DNA of 64,000 nt from Boswellia sacra. Taxonomy: Eukaryota; Streptophyta; Magnoliopsida; Sapindales; Burseraceae. The notes beneath the pieces were generated by a model. The model was not told where the DNA came from and did no database searches. It worked only from the letters and a program-made list of their open reading frames with translations. This document shows, piece after piece, positions 34,784 through 46,954 of the stretch. Position 1 is the first letter of the stretch. Each line of letters starts with the position of its first letter. The stretch lies in assembly GCA_013180625.2 (NCBI GenBank), contig SNVD02002508.1, positions 1 to 64,000 on the forward strand. The letters are read 5' to 3'. The position numbers and the translations under genes are program-made.

Positions 34784-35480
34784 AAGAAAGTAGAAGAGGA
34801 AGTCTTTTTCGGACATACCTTCAATTCAAGGATGATTGTGGTGAAGTCTTTGATGTACTTGCGAATGGTGCCGCTTTGCTTCAAACGACGGAGGCGACCC
34901 CTTGCCTCCTTTTTCACATTGCTTGGAGAGAAGTGCTTCCGTAGCTCTGTCTTGAAGTCCTCCCATGTGCGGAGGATGATGATGCCTTTGCCCGCTTTGC
35001 CATGCTTACGACGCCACCACAATTGGGCTGCATCACGAAGGAAAGTAGGCGTAATGCCTATTCTCGAAGCATCATCATAGGCACCTTTCGCCTCGAAATA
35101 TTGCTCCAAGCCGAAGAGGAAGTTTTCCACTTCCGTGGCATTGTGAGTGCCATCGTATGTGGCAGAAGTGGGCACTTGCATGTTGGTTTGCCCACTAGGA
35201 CTAGAGTAAGAGGGGCTAGCGCGTTCGCAACAATGCTTCTCCCATTTCGTGCGTGATTCCTCCACTTCCGCACGGATTGCCCGCAACTCACGCTCCACAA
35301 AGCTTCATAAGCTAGCGAGCTCTCGTGTGAGATTTTCACTAAATTCGAGTATTGTGGACTTTGTTGCTTGGGTGATCTCCCCACAATCTGTCTCTAGGCC
35401 CTCGAGACGGTCGGAGAGGCCCTCAATAGCATTGTCCATACTCAAAATAGATTGCTCTATGCTAGCAACACGAGGCTCTA
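34760..35480 (-). pseudogene. Chromovirus gag (internal copy 1)
   Basis: Retrotrans_gag-type capsid region: ATEVENFLFGLEQYFEAKGA, TPTFLRDAAQLWWRRKHGKA, FKTELRKHFSPSNVKKEARG. Sequence is lost after the RRGV/QNLDD stretch, where it joins RNase H. Frame breaks exist at both ends. Confidence 0.85.
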
Positions 35481-35636
35481 AGGTTTCCGAGGAGGGAGCT
35501 TTGGACTTACCTCATTTTCATTGTGGGCGTGGTTGAGGTTCAGGTTGTTCCCCACGTCCGCGAACTTGCTCCTCCACATTCATCTCAATGTTAGATGCCA
35601 TTTGCTCTTGTGCTCGAATCGTGATCTAATACCAAC

Positions 35637-36160
35637 TGTCACGAGCTTAGAGTTTTACGCAGCTGCTCGTGCGGCACTTAGGCAACTTGAACCCGAAAGT
35701 TGCTAAGTAAGCCTAGAAGTTTGCTTCTCGCTCAAGGAGAAGTTAGGACCGTTGAGCTCGAAGAGCTTTGTAGGCAACAAGAGAAGAGAAGAGAACTTAG
35801 AGGCAAGTGTTGCAAATGCAAAGAGCTTTTGCATTACACGAATGCTTGCTTACAATGCTTTTGGATTGTATTTGCTTGCTGCCTTACAAATGAGCCTTGG
35901 AGGGGTATTTATACTAATCCACCTCCCAAATGAATGGCTAGGATTTATTATATCCAATGGCCATAAATGAGTCCTACCTAAATTAGGTGTGGTAGGTGAA
36001 CTACCTTTGACAATGTATATTTACATGTGATAGTTGTACATATTTGACTTGCTAGAGTTTCTAGAAAATGGGCTTGGTTTGCATGCCTTCTAGAAATCGG
36101 GCCAAGCCTTTGTGCACATTTTTGGGTCATTTTAGCAAGCAAATTGGGCGGGCTGTGACA
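35637..36160 (-). repeat. Chromovirus LTR 2 (shared middle LTR)
   Basis: 524 bp, tgtcac...gtgaca. It is the 5' LTR of internal copy 1 (mutated iMet PBS on its left, 35,623-35,634) and the 3' LTR of internal copy 2 (purine tract on its right). TATA-like box at 35,905-35,914. Confidence 0.9.
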
Positions 36161-36179
36161 TCCTCCTCCACCTATTTTC

Positions 36180-37625
36180 GTGACGTCCTCGGCGCGCTCT
36201 CTTCCTTGTAGCGTTGGATGCGCTCGCCAAATTGCCACTAGAGATCTTTGCGTTCCCAACTCGCCTCTTCGCCAAGTATTCGGTGTATGGTGGAACTCCT
36301 CTCCTTCGAATCACTCGATCCGCAAGGATGTACTCCATGTCCTTGTCGAATGAGGTGACGACGGCTGTATGTGCTCGTTTGGACTCGCTTCGACTTGGAT
36401 CCTCCTTGTCCTCATGATAGGGCTTGAGGAAGCTCACATGGAAGACCAGATGGATCTTGCTGTTAGGGGGCAACCGTACCTTGTAAGAGACATCGCCCAC
36501 TCGTTTGATAATTGGGAAAGGACCCTCGTATTTTCGCACTAACCCCTTGTGCACTTTACGAAGTGATTTGAATTGTTGGGGTAAGAGCTTGATGAGTACC
36601 AAGCCCCCTTCTTGAAATGTGAGGTTTCGTCTCTTTATATTCGCCCACTTCTTCATCTTTTTGGCGGCCTTGTCCAAGCATGCTCTTGTGATGTCAGCTT
36701 GTTCATGCCACTCCTTTCCAAGCTTATAGGCCGCTGGGCTTTTTCCTCCATATGTCGAGGCTATGGCATGGGAAGTCATTGGTTGTCGTCCCGTCACAAT
36801 CTCAAAGGGGCTCTTGCCCGTTGCCTCACTCATTTGAAGGTTATAAGAGAATTGGGCAACATCAAGCAATTTTGCCCACTCATGTTGATGAGCACTCACA
36901 TAATGCCTCAAGTATATCTCAAGCAAGGCATTTATGCACTCAGTTTGCCCGTCGGTTTGGGGATGGAAGCTTGTAGAGAAGCTTAAGCCGGTCCCTAATA
37001 ATTTAAAGAGTTCTCCCCAAAATCGACCGGTGAAGCGAGGGTCACGATCACTTACAATGTTTTGTGGAACTCCCCAAAGCTTCACTACGTGTTTGAGGAA
37101 TGCTTGAGCGGCTTCGTAAACGGTGCAATCCGTAGAGACGGGTATGAAGGTGGCATACTTTCTAAATCGATCAACCACCACCATTATGCTTCCACACCCT
37201 TCGGATTTTGGTAAGGCCACAATGAAGTCCATCGACACGCTTTGCCATGGCCTTTTCGCAATTGGTAGGGGTTCAAGCAAACCCACTGGACGTTGGTGCT
37301 CAACCTTGTCTTGTTGGCACACAAGACAAGTCCTCACTTAGCCTTCCACATCTTCCCACATTTGGGGCCAATAATAGGAATCTTGCACAAATGCAAGGGT
37401 TCGTGCCATACCGAGGTGACCAGCCCACTTGGAATCCTGGCACTCCTTGATGATTTCCTTTCGCAAGTTCCCATGTCTTGGCACAAACAAGTGATTCCCG
37501 ATTGTGAGGAGTAGGCCTTCATCAAGCCAAAAGCGTCATGTCTTCCCCTCGCTTGCCAACTTCAAGAGATTGTTGGCTAAGGGATCGTGCTCTAGGTCTT
37601 GTTTGGTGCGGTCAATGAGCACACT
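36180..37625 (-). pseudogene. Chromovirus integrase and damaged chromodomain (internal copy 2)
   Basis: A 401-residue frame from 37,337 spans the integrase core and C-terminal module in one piece (MDFIVALPKSEGCGSIMVVV, VSDRDPRFTGRFWGELFKLL, HPQTDGQTECINALLEIYLR). The zinc-finger Cys pair is intact (TCLVCQQDK), but a TAA just before it cuts the polyprotein. The chromodomain starts normally (EYILADRVIRRRGVPPYTEY), then a deletion of about 27 bp relative to copy 1 scrambles it. Confidence 0.88.
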
Positions 37626-37870
37626 TTATGGACAACTTGCACTTAGGGTGGCAAGTTTCGCCTTGCGACTTAGGGCATCGGCCACAACGTTTGCCTTGCC
37701 CGCTTTATACTCGAGCCTATAGTCGAACTCAGCCAAGAAATCTTGCCATCTTGCTTGCTTGGGGCTGAGCTTCTTTTGAGTTTGGAAGTAGCTTGTTGCC
37801 ACGTTGTTAGTTTTGATGACAAAGTGGGAACCAAGTAAGTAATGTCGCCAAACCCGTAAACAATGGATGA
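37626..37870 (-). pseudogene. Chromovirus RNase H C-terminal part (internal copy 2)
   Basis: Reads HCLRVWRHYLLGSHFVIKTN then SPKQARWQDFLAEFDYRLEY and ADALSRKAKL. The upstream RNase H and all of RT are absent; the frame begins at the same gag/RNase H junction as copy 1. Confidence 0.85.
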
Positions 37871-38600
37871 TGACGGTCATCAAGGTTTTGCACGCCACGC
37901 CTCTCAGGCTCAACCCTTGCCCAATCCTTGAGCCCATCAAGAAAGTAGAAAAGGGAGTCTTTTTCGGACATACTTTCAATTTCAAGGATGATTGTGGTGA
38001 AGTCTTTGATGTACTTGCGAATGGTGCCGCTTTGCTTCAAACGACGAAGGCGACCCCTTGCCTCCTTTTTCGCATTGCTTGGAGAGAAGTGCTTCCGTAG
38101 CTCTCTCTTGAAGTCCTGCCATCTGTGGAGGATGACGATGCCTTTGCCCGCGTTGCCATGCTTACGACGCCACCACAATTGGGCTGCATCATGAAGGAAA
38201 GTAGGCGTAATGCCTATTCTCGAAGCATCATCATAGGCACCTTTCGTCTCGAAATATTGCTCCAAGCCAAAGAGGAAGTTTTCCACTTCCGTGGCATTAC
38301 GAGTGCCATGGTATATGGCAGGAGTGGGCACTTGCATGTTGGTTAGCCTGCTAGGACTAGAGTAAGAGGGGCTAGCGCGTTCGAAATGATGCTTCTCCCA
38401 TTCCGTGCGTGATTCCTCCACTTCTGCACGGATTGCCCGCAACTCACGCTTCACAAAGCTTCGTAAGCTAGCGAGCTCTCGTGCGAGGTTTTCACTAAAT
38501 TCGAGTATTGTGGATTTTGTTGCTTGGGTGATCTCCCCACAATCTGTCTCTAGGCCTTTGAGACGGTCGAAGAGGCCCTCAATAGCATTGTCCATACTCG
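37870..38600 (-). pseudogene. Chromovirus gag (internal copy 2), best preserved
   Basis: Open from MDNAIEGLFDRLKGLETDCG at 38,595 through a heptad-like N-terminal helix (ARELASLRSFVKRELRAIRA) to the capsid region (TEVENFLFGLEQYFETKGAY, FKRELRKHFSPSNAKKEARG) and SEKDSLFYFLDGLKDWARVE. It then crosses the deletion junction after RRGVQNLDD into out-of-frame RNase H sequence. Confidence 0.88.
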
Positions 38601-38777
38601 AAATAGATTGCTCTATGCTAGCAACACGAGGCTCTAAGGATTCCGAGGAGGGAGCTTTAGACTTACCTCATTTTCCTTGTGGGCGTGGTTGAGGTTGAGG
38701 TTGTTCCTCACGTCCGCGGACTTGCTCCTCCACATTCATCTCAATATAAGATGCCATTTGCTCTTGTGCTTAAATCA

Positions 38778-38790
38778 TGCTCTGATACCA
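38778..38790 (-). promoter_or_regulatory. Chromovirus primer binding site, initiator-Met tRNA
   Basis: The minus strand reads TGGTATCAGAGCA two bases inside LTR 3, a match to the tRNA-iMet 3' end. The equivalent site at LTR 2 is mutated. Confidence 0.9.
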
Positions 38791-38792
38791 AC

Positions 38793-39305
38793 TGTCACAA
38801 ACTTAGAGTTTTGCGCAACTGCTCATGTGGCACTTAGGCAACTTGAACCCGAAAGTTGCTAAGTAAGCCTAGAAGTCAAGGAGAAGTTAGGACCGTTGAG
38901 CTCGAAGAGCTTTGTAGGCAACAAGAGAAGAGAAGAGAACTTAGAGGCAAGTATTGCAAATGCAAAGAGCTTTTGTATTACACGAATGCTTGCTTACAAT
39001 GCTTTTGGATTGTATTTGCTTGGTGCCTTACAAATGAGCCTTGGAGGGGTATTTATACTAATCAACCTCTCAAATGAATAGCTAGGATTTATTACATCCA
39101 ATGGCCATAGATGAGTCCTACCTAAATTAGGTGTGGTAGGTGAACTACCTTTGACAATGTATATTTACATGTGATAGTTGTACATATTTGACTTGCTAGA
39201 GTTTCTAGAAAATGGGCTTGGGTTTGCATGCCTTCTAGAAATTGGGCCAAGCCTTTGTGCACATTTTTGGGCCATTCTAGCAAGCAAATTGGGTGGGCTG
39301 TGACA
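38793..39305 (-). repeat. Chromovirus LTR 3 (outer 5' LTR)
   Basis: 513 bp, tgtcac...gtgaca. It lacks a short stretch (tttgcttctcgct) present in LTRs 1 and 2. TATA-like box near 39,050-39,058. GTAA follows at 39,306. Confidence 0.9.
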
Positions 39306-40020
39306 GTAAGCTGTGTGTAGGGGACATAATATCTATTTGGCATATCCTTAGTTTACTCATATTGTAACCTAATTCAGTTTTATTTATTTATTTATTTTGA
39401 GACTTTTTTGCTTCCAATCAAAATATGTATATTATATATTTTGAGAAATAAATTATAGTCTTTGTTGAAATGCATGCATGGAAAACTTTAAAGTGCTCTT
39501 ACTGATGCTCACCCGTTAGAATCTTCCAAACCATAGTGCATTTAATATATTGACACATTAACTAAGTCCAAGTAGTGATCATTAGATATTGCTTGAAAAT
39601 CTCAGGGTCAATATGATTAATCGTGCCAAGGATCAGCTAGCAATCTCATGCAGCAATATTGTTGGTAATAAAGACCACATTTGACTAAATAGTTGGGTAC
39701 ACAGAGAAGGGATAAGATGATAGTCCTCGGCCAAAACCTAAAGGGTTCAATTAGCTGAATTTACAGAGCTTTGAGCCATGCATGTATCCACATAGTAGTG
39801 TATTGCTTTTTGGAATTGGAGGGTTAAATGAAAAAAGGCATTTTGATAATGAAATATACAAGTTAGTGCAGTTGACTTTGTTAATGGATGTAGCATTCTG
39901 ACAATCGCTATATTCTGCTAAGTTATTGAGTGGATGCAATATGAACAGTAGCAGCTATTCTGCTAAGTTATTGAGTGGATGCAATATGAACAGTAGCAGC
40001 TTTCATTTTCCTCGCCTGAG
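39306..40020. other. Non-coding flank of the peptide gene, with a 45-bp tandem duplication
   Basis: No frame recognised. 39,911-39,955 is repeated exactly as 39,956-40,000 (unit begins tattctgctaagttattgag), just upstream of the TATA region of the peptide gene. Confidence 0.7.
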
Positions 40021-40029
40021 TGCCCATTG

Positions 40030-40055
40030 AATATATATATATATATATATATAAA
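40030..40055 (+). promoter_or_regulatory. TATA-rich (AT)n promoter element
   Basis: An alternating AT run ending tataaatcc, about 75-100 bases before the ATG at 40,131, followed by a C/A-rich leader typical of plant 5' UTRs. Confidence 0.5.
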
Positions 40056-40130
40056 TCCATAACCACACCATTTCTAGCCACCATCAAATTAACCTCAGTA
40101 CAACTCTCTCACTTTTCAACACACAACAAT

Positions 40131-40746
40131 ATGAGTCCCCTTCGTGTTAAAAGTATCATCTTCATTATTCTATTAATGACTTATATCTCTTCCTCCACTG
40201 CAGGTGAGATATAGTATAATAATATAGTGTTCTTCTATTATATATGAGTCAAATTTACATTTTACAGCAATGTACTCGATATATTTATGGCAAGTAACAT
40301 GTTTTCCTTGCTTTTATATATGTACAATCTTCTTGCAGGCAGAGTAGTTGTCAAAGGCCACGTTGATAACGCGAATCCCGCAAACCCAACAACAGAGGTA
40401 ACTTACAAAACAATAAACTTAGAGTTGCTACATTACTTATGAGGTGGTAAGAACTAGGCTGCTTAAAGACTTTTATCAAGTATCTATTTTTTTGCTTTAA
40501 AAAATCATGAAATGTGACATTTTCAAGTTTTTTTTAGCTTTTATTTCCTTGATTTGACAATGCCTAACTGATGCTATATTGGCCTGTGATTGATTTCATA
40601 CTAAATGTTTAAAGAAGTTCTTATCATAATGATTTAATATGATTTTTTCAGCTTCCACAAATCTTATTTCACAACTCACAAATTTGCTCTTTACCATTGC
40701 ATATATTTTGCAGATAACAATTGACAATGGCAGAAAAAAGGTTTGA
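40131..40746 (+). CDS. Putative small secreted peptide gene, three exons, 54 residues
   Basis: Exons 40,131-40,203, 40,339-40,397 and 40,714-40,746 join in frame through introns with clean borders (CAG/GTGAGA...TTGCAG/GC; GAG/GTAACT...TTGCAG/ATA). The product starts with a classic signal peptide (MSPLRVKSIIFIILLMTYIS, then SSTA), with likely cleavage near Ala24-Gly25. A 30-residue polar tail follows: GRVVVKGHVDNANPANPTTE and ITIDNGRKKV, stop TGA. There is no cysteine in the tail. I do not recognise the family; a processed signalling peptide is one possibility, a truncated captured gene another. It lies inside the CACTA borders, 2.4 kb upstream of and co-oriented with TNP2. Confidence 0.5.
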
Positions 40747-42543
40747 AGGTCAACATTTGTTTAGTCACAGCATTTGTAATGAGTCATCAATATTAAAACT
40801 ACTTGTTAATCCATCGAGCTCTCTGACTACCTCTTACATTACTAGGGATTTGAATTTATGAGTGAAACATGGCAAATGGGCCCTCTAGTCAAGCTTTGCT
40901 ATCTCAACTACAGGGTATAGAAGTAGGCATCACAAAGTAATGTCTCAAATCTTGAAGTTATTATCCTCATATCTTTTGACCAGTACTGAATCTGTTTGTG
41001 ACTTTCTTTTGCTTTTTTAAAATTTATAAATTTATGTTTAATCTTGGCTAAATTTAATTTTTATGCTAGGAATCAAAATTATTAAAAGTAGCCTTAGATT
41101 TATCATTATCTAGTAGCTCAAGAGCTTGGTGGATTATGCTTTTAGCATGATTTGTCCCATCTTCCTCTACATTGGAAGCTCTTCCGAACCTATCCTAGGC
41201 TTGCAACAAATAAAGAAAAATTGATAAGTTTACTAGGATAGAATGTCTTGTTGTTTGATGAATTATATCAATTAACCCCCTGAAATAAGTGCCAAATAAT
41301 ATATTACATCATATACCACAACACACTGCATCATGTCTGGTACTATTTTCGGAATGAATAGAATACCTTGCTGTTTGTTTGAAATGCAACATCAATGTGC
41401 TAACAAATAAAATGTTACTGGAGATTATAGGAAATAGAATATCCCTATAGAACTGAAAGAAAATCTGAGAACAAAATAAGATGTCATCATGCATGGTAGA
41501 GACTCATGTCAACAAACGGAATAAATTAAGTGTAGAATAGAGACTTACACTAAGTTTCCAGGGGAATCTTTAATAGGAGATGTAAATGTCATAAAAACCG
41601 ACTTAGTAACAAATTTAAATTTAGAATAGCATGGACATACAAAGCATTTAAAATATAAAATTTTATTATTCAGTTGATGTTGTGGGTTGATTGATTTAAG
41701 TATATGAACTTTCATTTTTGGTTTAATTTAAGTACAAATTCATTTTCACTAATCTTTGTATGTTTAAATTTATAGAAAATACTATCTCTAATTAGAAGAT
41801 CTGATTCCTATAGTAAGCAATCGGAGACTACCTTCAAACAAGTAAGAATCTTTCACTAGTTAGATTTAATTTAGTTATTGTGATTGTAGACTAGCATATT
41901 TCAGCTTTTAAATTACTATCTTAATTGATTTATCTTTTTATGTTGAATATCATATATTATTTGGTTGATTGTTGGGTTCCGTTTTCTTTTTTAGTTGATT
42001 ATTAGTAAAAATTCTTGTTTTCATTCATAACTACATTTACCTTTAGACCCGTTTAAGAGACTTTAAATAGCTTTGTGTTCTATTAACATCATGAATATAT
42101 GATACTAATAGAACACAACTCTATTAAGGTTTCTTGAATTGTCCAAAGTGGACAGTTTGGGAATACATAAATCTATTACATAGATTATTTGCTTTTACAT
42201 TGTTTCACCGATAGAAATTTCAGTGGTATCTTCTCTTGTTCTTCGAGTACATGCTAGATGTTTATTGTTTGTGTTGGACATTGGTCATGCCTATGACACA
42301 ACACAAATGTATATACATTTATGACATGAACTCGGAGAACTAAAAGGAGATGCTGCCGCAATTTCTATTGGATTGAGACATTTTGTTGGAGCTCTAATCT
42401 ATGTTCTAGAATGTGTATTCTTGAATGCGATAGGGCCTTACCTTTTAGTGTGGAGAAAAGGGATAGGTTTAAGAAGCATGTCTTTGACTTGTAAAATAGT
42501 TAAAGTTTTAAATTTAATTGTTTCATATCAGTATGAGGAAGTA
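40747..42543. other. Spacer between peptide gene and TNP2
   Basis: AT-rich, no repeat or conserved frame recognised. It may include the 5' UTR intron of TNP2. A short open stretch from 42,373 leads in frame to the TNP2 start but shows no recognisable domain. Confidence 0.4.
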
Positions 42544-45500
42544 ATGGATAGATCATGGTTTCAACTTCAAGACAGACTTTCCAAGGAATATATTGATGGC
42601 ATTAAGTCCTTTATGACCATAGCAGAAAATTGCTCGGATAAGAGAAATGGTCAAATTCGTTGTCCATGTCGTAATTGTATGAATGTATTTTGGAAACCAT
42701 TAGATGTTGTCGAGAGTCATTTGTATAAACCTAGAATTTTGCCAACTTATCAACAATGGATTGATCATGGGGAGAAAGCTGACTACGGTTCTCTAGTAGC
42801 TTAAACTTTATAAATGCAGAATCAGAAGTTCATAATGATACTAATGTTGAAGATGACTATGATGAGATGTATGATTTGATACATGATACATATGGTCCAT
42901 CGGTAATGGAAGGGGGTTTTCCAATTGGGGATCTTACACCATCATTGGATGACGAAGATGTTCAAAACTTTAGTTTATTTGATGAAGCCAAAAAGAGGTT
43001 GTTTGAAGGGGCTAAGATATCAACATTGAATTTTGTCATAAAGTTGATGCATATAAAAGTTATTAATAAGTAGAGTAACAAATCATTTGACATGTTACTT
43101 GAATTGTTAAATCAAACATTACCCGATAATAATAACATTCCAAACTCAATATATGATGCACAAAAAATGTTGAAGGATATAGGGTTGGGTTATGAAGAAA
43201 TTCATGCATGCAAGTATGATTTTGCTTTGTTTTGGAAGTAGAATGCAACAAATGAGAGTTGTCCAACCTGCAAGGAACCACGATTTATACCACAAAGTGG
43301 TAAGAAAAAAAAGGTTCCACAAAAGGTTTTGCATTATTTCCCTCCGAAGCCTCGATTACAACGCCTATTTATGTCAAGACATACGGCAACTGATATGAGA
43401 TGGCACAAAGAGAAATGATTGGGTGAGGAAGGTGTTCTTAAACATCCTGCTGATGGTGAAGCATGGAAAGAATTTGACAAGTTATATCCGTGCTTTGCAC
43501 AAGATCCACGCAATGTGAGACTCGGTCTTGCTACTGACGGATTCAATCCTTTCGGTAACATTCATAACCCATATGGTATGTGGCCTATTATACTTGTCCC
43601 ATACAATCTCCCATCATGGAAATGCATGAAAGAGACATCTATGTTTATGTCATTACTCATCCCAGGACCACGTGCACCTAGGACATATATTGATATATAC
43701 TTGAGACCAGTAATTGATGAATTGAAGGAATTATGGAATGTTAGTGTTGAAACTTATGATGCATATGAAAAAACCCACTTTCGGATGCATGCAGCAATTT
43801 TATGGAAATTTGTCTAGATGGAGCACCAAAGGTTACAAGGCGTGTCCTGTATGCAACGAAGGAACATCTTCTCAATCAATACGAAGTAAAATATGTTATA
43901 TGGGACATCGTCGATTTTTGCCTTCTGACCATCCATGGAGAAGGAGTACATTACATGATGGTCATTGGGAAAAAAAATGCTCCACAAGAATGTTCTGGAT
44001 ATGACACTCTAAAACAATTAGAGATTCTCCCTAATTTGAAACCTGGAAAAAATCCTAACAACAAAGATAGAAAGCGAAAGAGAAAGCCAAAAGAGTTAAA
44101 TTGGACCAAAAAAATAATTTTTTTTTGAGTTGGAATATTGAGCAACATTGAAACTTCGTCATAATCTTGATGTAATGCATATAGAGAAGAATATATGTGA
44201 CAACCTACTTGGGACATTGTTAAATATTGAAGGTAAAACTAAAGATACTGACAAAGCAAGATTGGACCTAGAAGACATGGGCCTCAGGAAAGAATTGCAT
44301 TTACAACAACATGGTAATAGATATTTAAAGCCTCATACTTGTTATGTATTAACAGTGGATGAAAAGAGAAAGTTTTGCCAATTCTTAAAGTTAGTAAAAT
44401 TTCCTGATGGATACACATCAAATATTGCCAAGTGTGTAGATGTTAAAGATGGAAAGTTAATGGGTCTAAAAAGCCATGATTGTCATATAATTTTACAAAG
44501 ACTTCTCCCAATTGGCACACACCCTTTTTTACAAAAGGATGTATGCACAGCAATTGTTGAGTTGTGTGATTTCTTTCGACAATTATGTGCAAAGACAATA
44601 ACCAAATCAAACTTGGATCATCTGGAAAAAGGAATTATGGTGATACTTTGTAAATTGGAGCGTATCTTTCCACCGGCATTCTTTGATATAATGATCCATT
44701 TAGCGATACATTTGCCTTGAGATGCAAAATATGCTGGGCCTGTTAGATTCAGATGGATGTACCCAATTGAACGGTATATTTTATTCATCACAAATTTAAT
44801 GTTTGTGTTTCACATAAATTATATATTACAATTTAATTATAGTTTAATTATTTTTATATGACAGGGCCTTAGGTAGATATAAGAGCTTTGTCAAGAACAA
44901 AGCTTATCCTGAAGGGTCAATTGCAAAAGCTTACATTGAAAGTGAAGCGATGAATTTTTGTTCAATGTATTTGCAACAAATTGAAACAAAATTCACTCGT
45001 GATGATCGAATTAATGATGGTGGAGAACGTGATAGGGGAATATCAGTTTTCTCCCAAAGAGTTAGAGCATTTGGATTCAATGGATCCAAACTACTCTCTG
45101 TATTAGAGATTAACAAACTTCATTGGTATGTTTTAAACAATTGTGATGAAGTGCAACCATACCTTCAGTAAGTTATTCACTTTACACATTTTCTAAAATG
45201 TGTTTTTTTTTTTTTTTTGTTCTTTGTGTTAATAAATATCTAATATGCAAAATGTCATTTATGTAGGCAACACATGATTATTTTACAAAAGGAAGGTGGA
45301 ACAAATTTGAATATATTGCAGCAAAAATACTTTCCTGAGTGGTTTAAGACATATGTGAGTGATATTTAAATATAATTTGTGTTAAATTATTAACTTAATC
45401 AAGGCTTTAATAACAATACTTGCGTTGTAGATAATGGAGTTGCATGATCGTGGATCTCCAATTATAGATGACTATTTGTATGCATTGGCATGTGGACCTG

Positions 45501-45841
45501 ATATGAGGGTCAACACTACAAGAAAAATGATCATATTTGACGATCTTTGACCGTCAAATATGATCATATTTGACGGTCTTAAAAGCGCCACCAATGACAC
45601 CTCCAAATATAGTCAGTTTGACTATATTTGGCGGTCGGTCAAAGTGTCAAATATGCATCTGACTATACTTGGCGTTTTTTGACCGCAAAATATAGTAGGT
45701 TTAAAAATTAAAAAAAATATACTTGGCGGTTTTTGGCCGCCAAGTATGCACCTAACTATACTTGGCGATTTTTGATTGCCAAGTATAATTAGTTTTAAAA
45801 ATAAAAAAATATATACTTGGCAGTTTTTAACGGCCAAGTAT

Positions 45842-46680
45842 TTAATATATATATATATATATATAATAGGTATATTAAATTTCAGAAATTCATAATCTGT
45901 ATCATTTGTTACATTAAACAAATTTCTCATAAAACAAGCATCAATCCTCAAATCAATAACACTTTATCATATATCAAAAATCTATATAACAAACAAGTAA
46001 GCGTACTACACAATACCAACTAATTAGCAACTTTGTAATTCATGTAGTCAGTAATTTACACCAATAAGAGTAAAGAGTAACAATGGATTATGGCAAGTGA
46101 AATGTATCAAATCCATCTAATTTCTAAAGCAGGAAAGAGGAAATAAAAAGCCAAAGATCAAGCATTCATTTGAAACACATGTATGCAGGTGCATCATGGT
46201 GGTTACAAATTGATATGGTGCTTGATACTCAATTACATTATTGCAGTTGAGCTTACAAAGTCATACCATTATTTCCGAATGCTTCTATAATTGCTTGATG
46301 TATGTAGGTAGCAATATCAATAAGCTTCTCCATGATATGCAATTAACAAAATACAATTAAACGATTCTGTATTCTATGGAAGCCAATACTGAAAAATTAA
46401 AGAATTTCCTCAACCATAATAACATTCTTTGTTATCTTGTAAGATAAATTTGCGTAAACTGCCATTTATGTCAACAATCATGCAATGCATATCATGTATT
46501 ATGCAAGGAACACTAAGCAAAAGTAGTAAAATATATAAAATTTTGAAAAAAGAAAAAAGAAGACAGAGAAAGAGAAAGACTGAGAGAACAATTGCAATCT
46601 TTTCTTCAATAGCAGGTCTACAATTTCAATTTTATCTTCTTAGCAGTTATAACAAATGGTTCATAATAATATACCTCCTC
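45842..46680. other. Non-coding part of nested CACTA
   Basis: Starts with an (AT)n run at 45,847-45,866. No gene fragment recognised in the remainder. Confidence 0.5.
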
Positions 46681-46687
46681 CAATTTC

Positions 46688-46773
46688 CTATACCACAGAG
46701 ATTTATTTTTCAAGCTCCTTACAAGCTTTTTCTGTTGTTTTAGCTCACTTTGTAGAATCATGAGATTCTCTCC
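46688..46773 (-). pseudogene. PSI-like: Captured exon resembling PSK SIMULATOR (DUF668/DUF3475) proteins
   Basis: Between a TTGTAG acceptor and a GTATAT donor on the minus strand the exon reads ENLMILQSELKQQKKLVRSL and KNKSLWYRKLEE. This matches the LxxELKxQKKxVRxLKKKSLW region that I know from plant PSI1-type proteins, which promote growth downstream of phytosulfokine. Only this one exon is present. Family call from memory of the motif; no other part of the gene is visible nearby. Confidence 0.7.
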
Positions 46774-46954
46774 TACAATTCAAAAACATTAACCGTTAAA
46801 AAAATTACTGGACCATATTTACACACAAATCATTTGTAAAAGTAGAAGAATAAACATAACTGTATCCAGTAAAGTGTGGAATAAACAATTAACCATCAAA
46901 ATGAAGAGTGAGTATCATAAAGACTAACACATATTTAGGCAGTTCATGATAAGA

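Larger units (their letters stand above)
24742..39305 (-). mobile_element. Chromovirus Ty3/gypsy element with three LTRs and two internal regions
   Basis: LTRs at 24,742-24,755 plus 32,474-32,983 (split by a Copia insertion), 35,637-36,160 and 38,793-39,305. Internal regions at 32,984-35,636 and 36,161-38,792. Both internals read on the minus strand and carry gag, RNase H, integrase and chromodomain but no protease or RT. A perfect 4-bp GTAA flanks the whole array (24,738-24,741 and 39,306-39,309). PBS and PPT are present at each LTR junction. Confidence 0.88.

Noticed and set aside
33457..35706. Plus-strand frames of 60-135 residues across the chromovirus
   Set aside because: Antisense shadows of gag, RNase H and integrase, which are clearly encoded on the minus strand; the same applies to 36,214-38,692.
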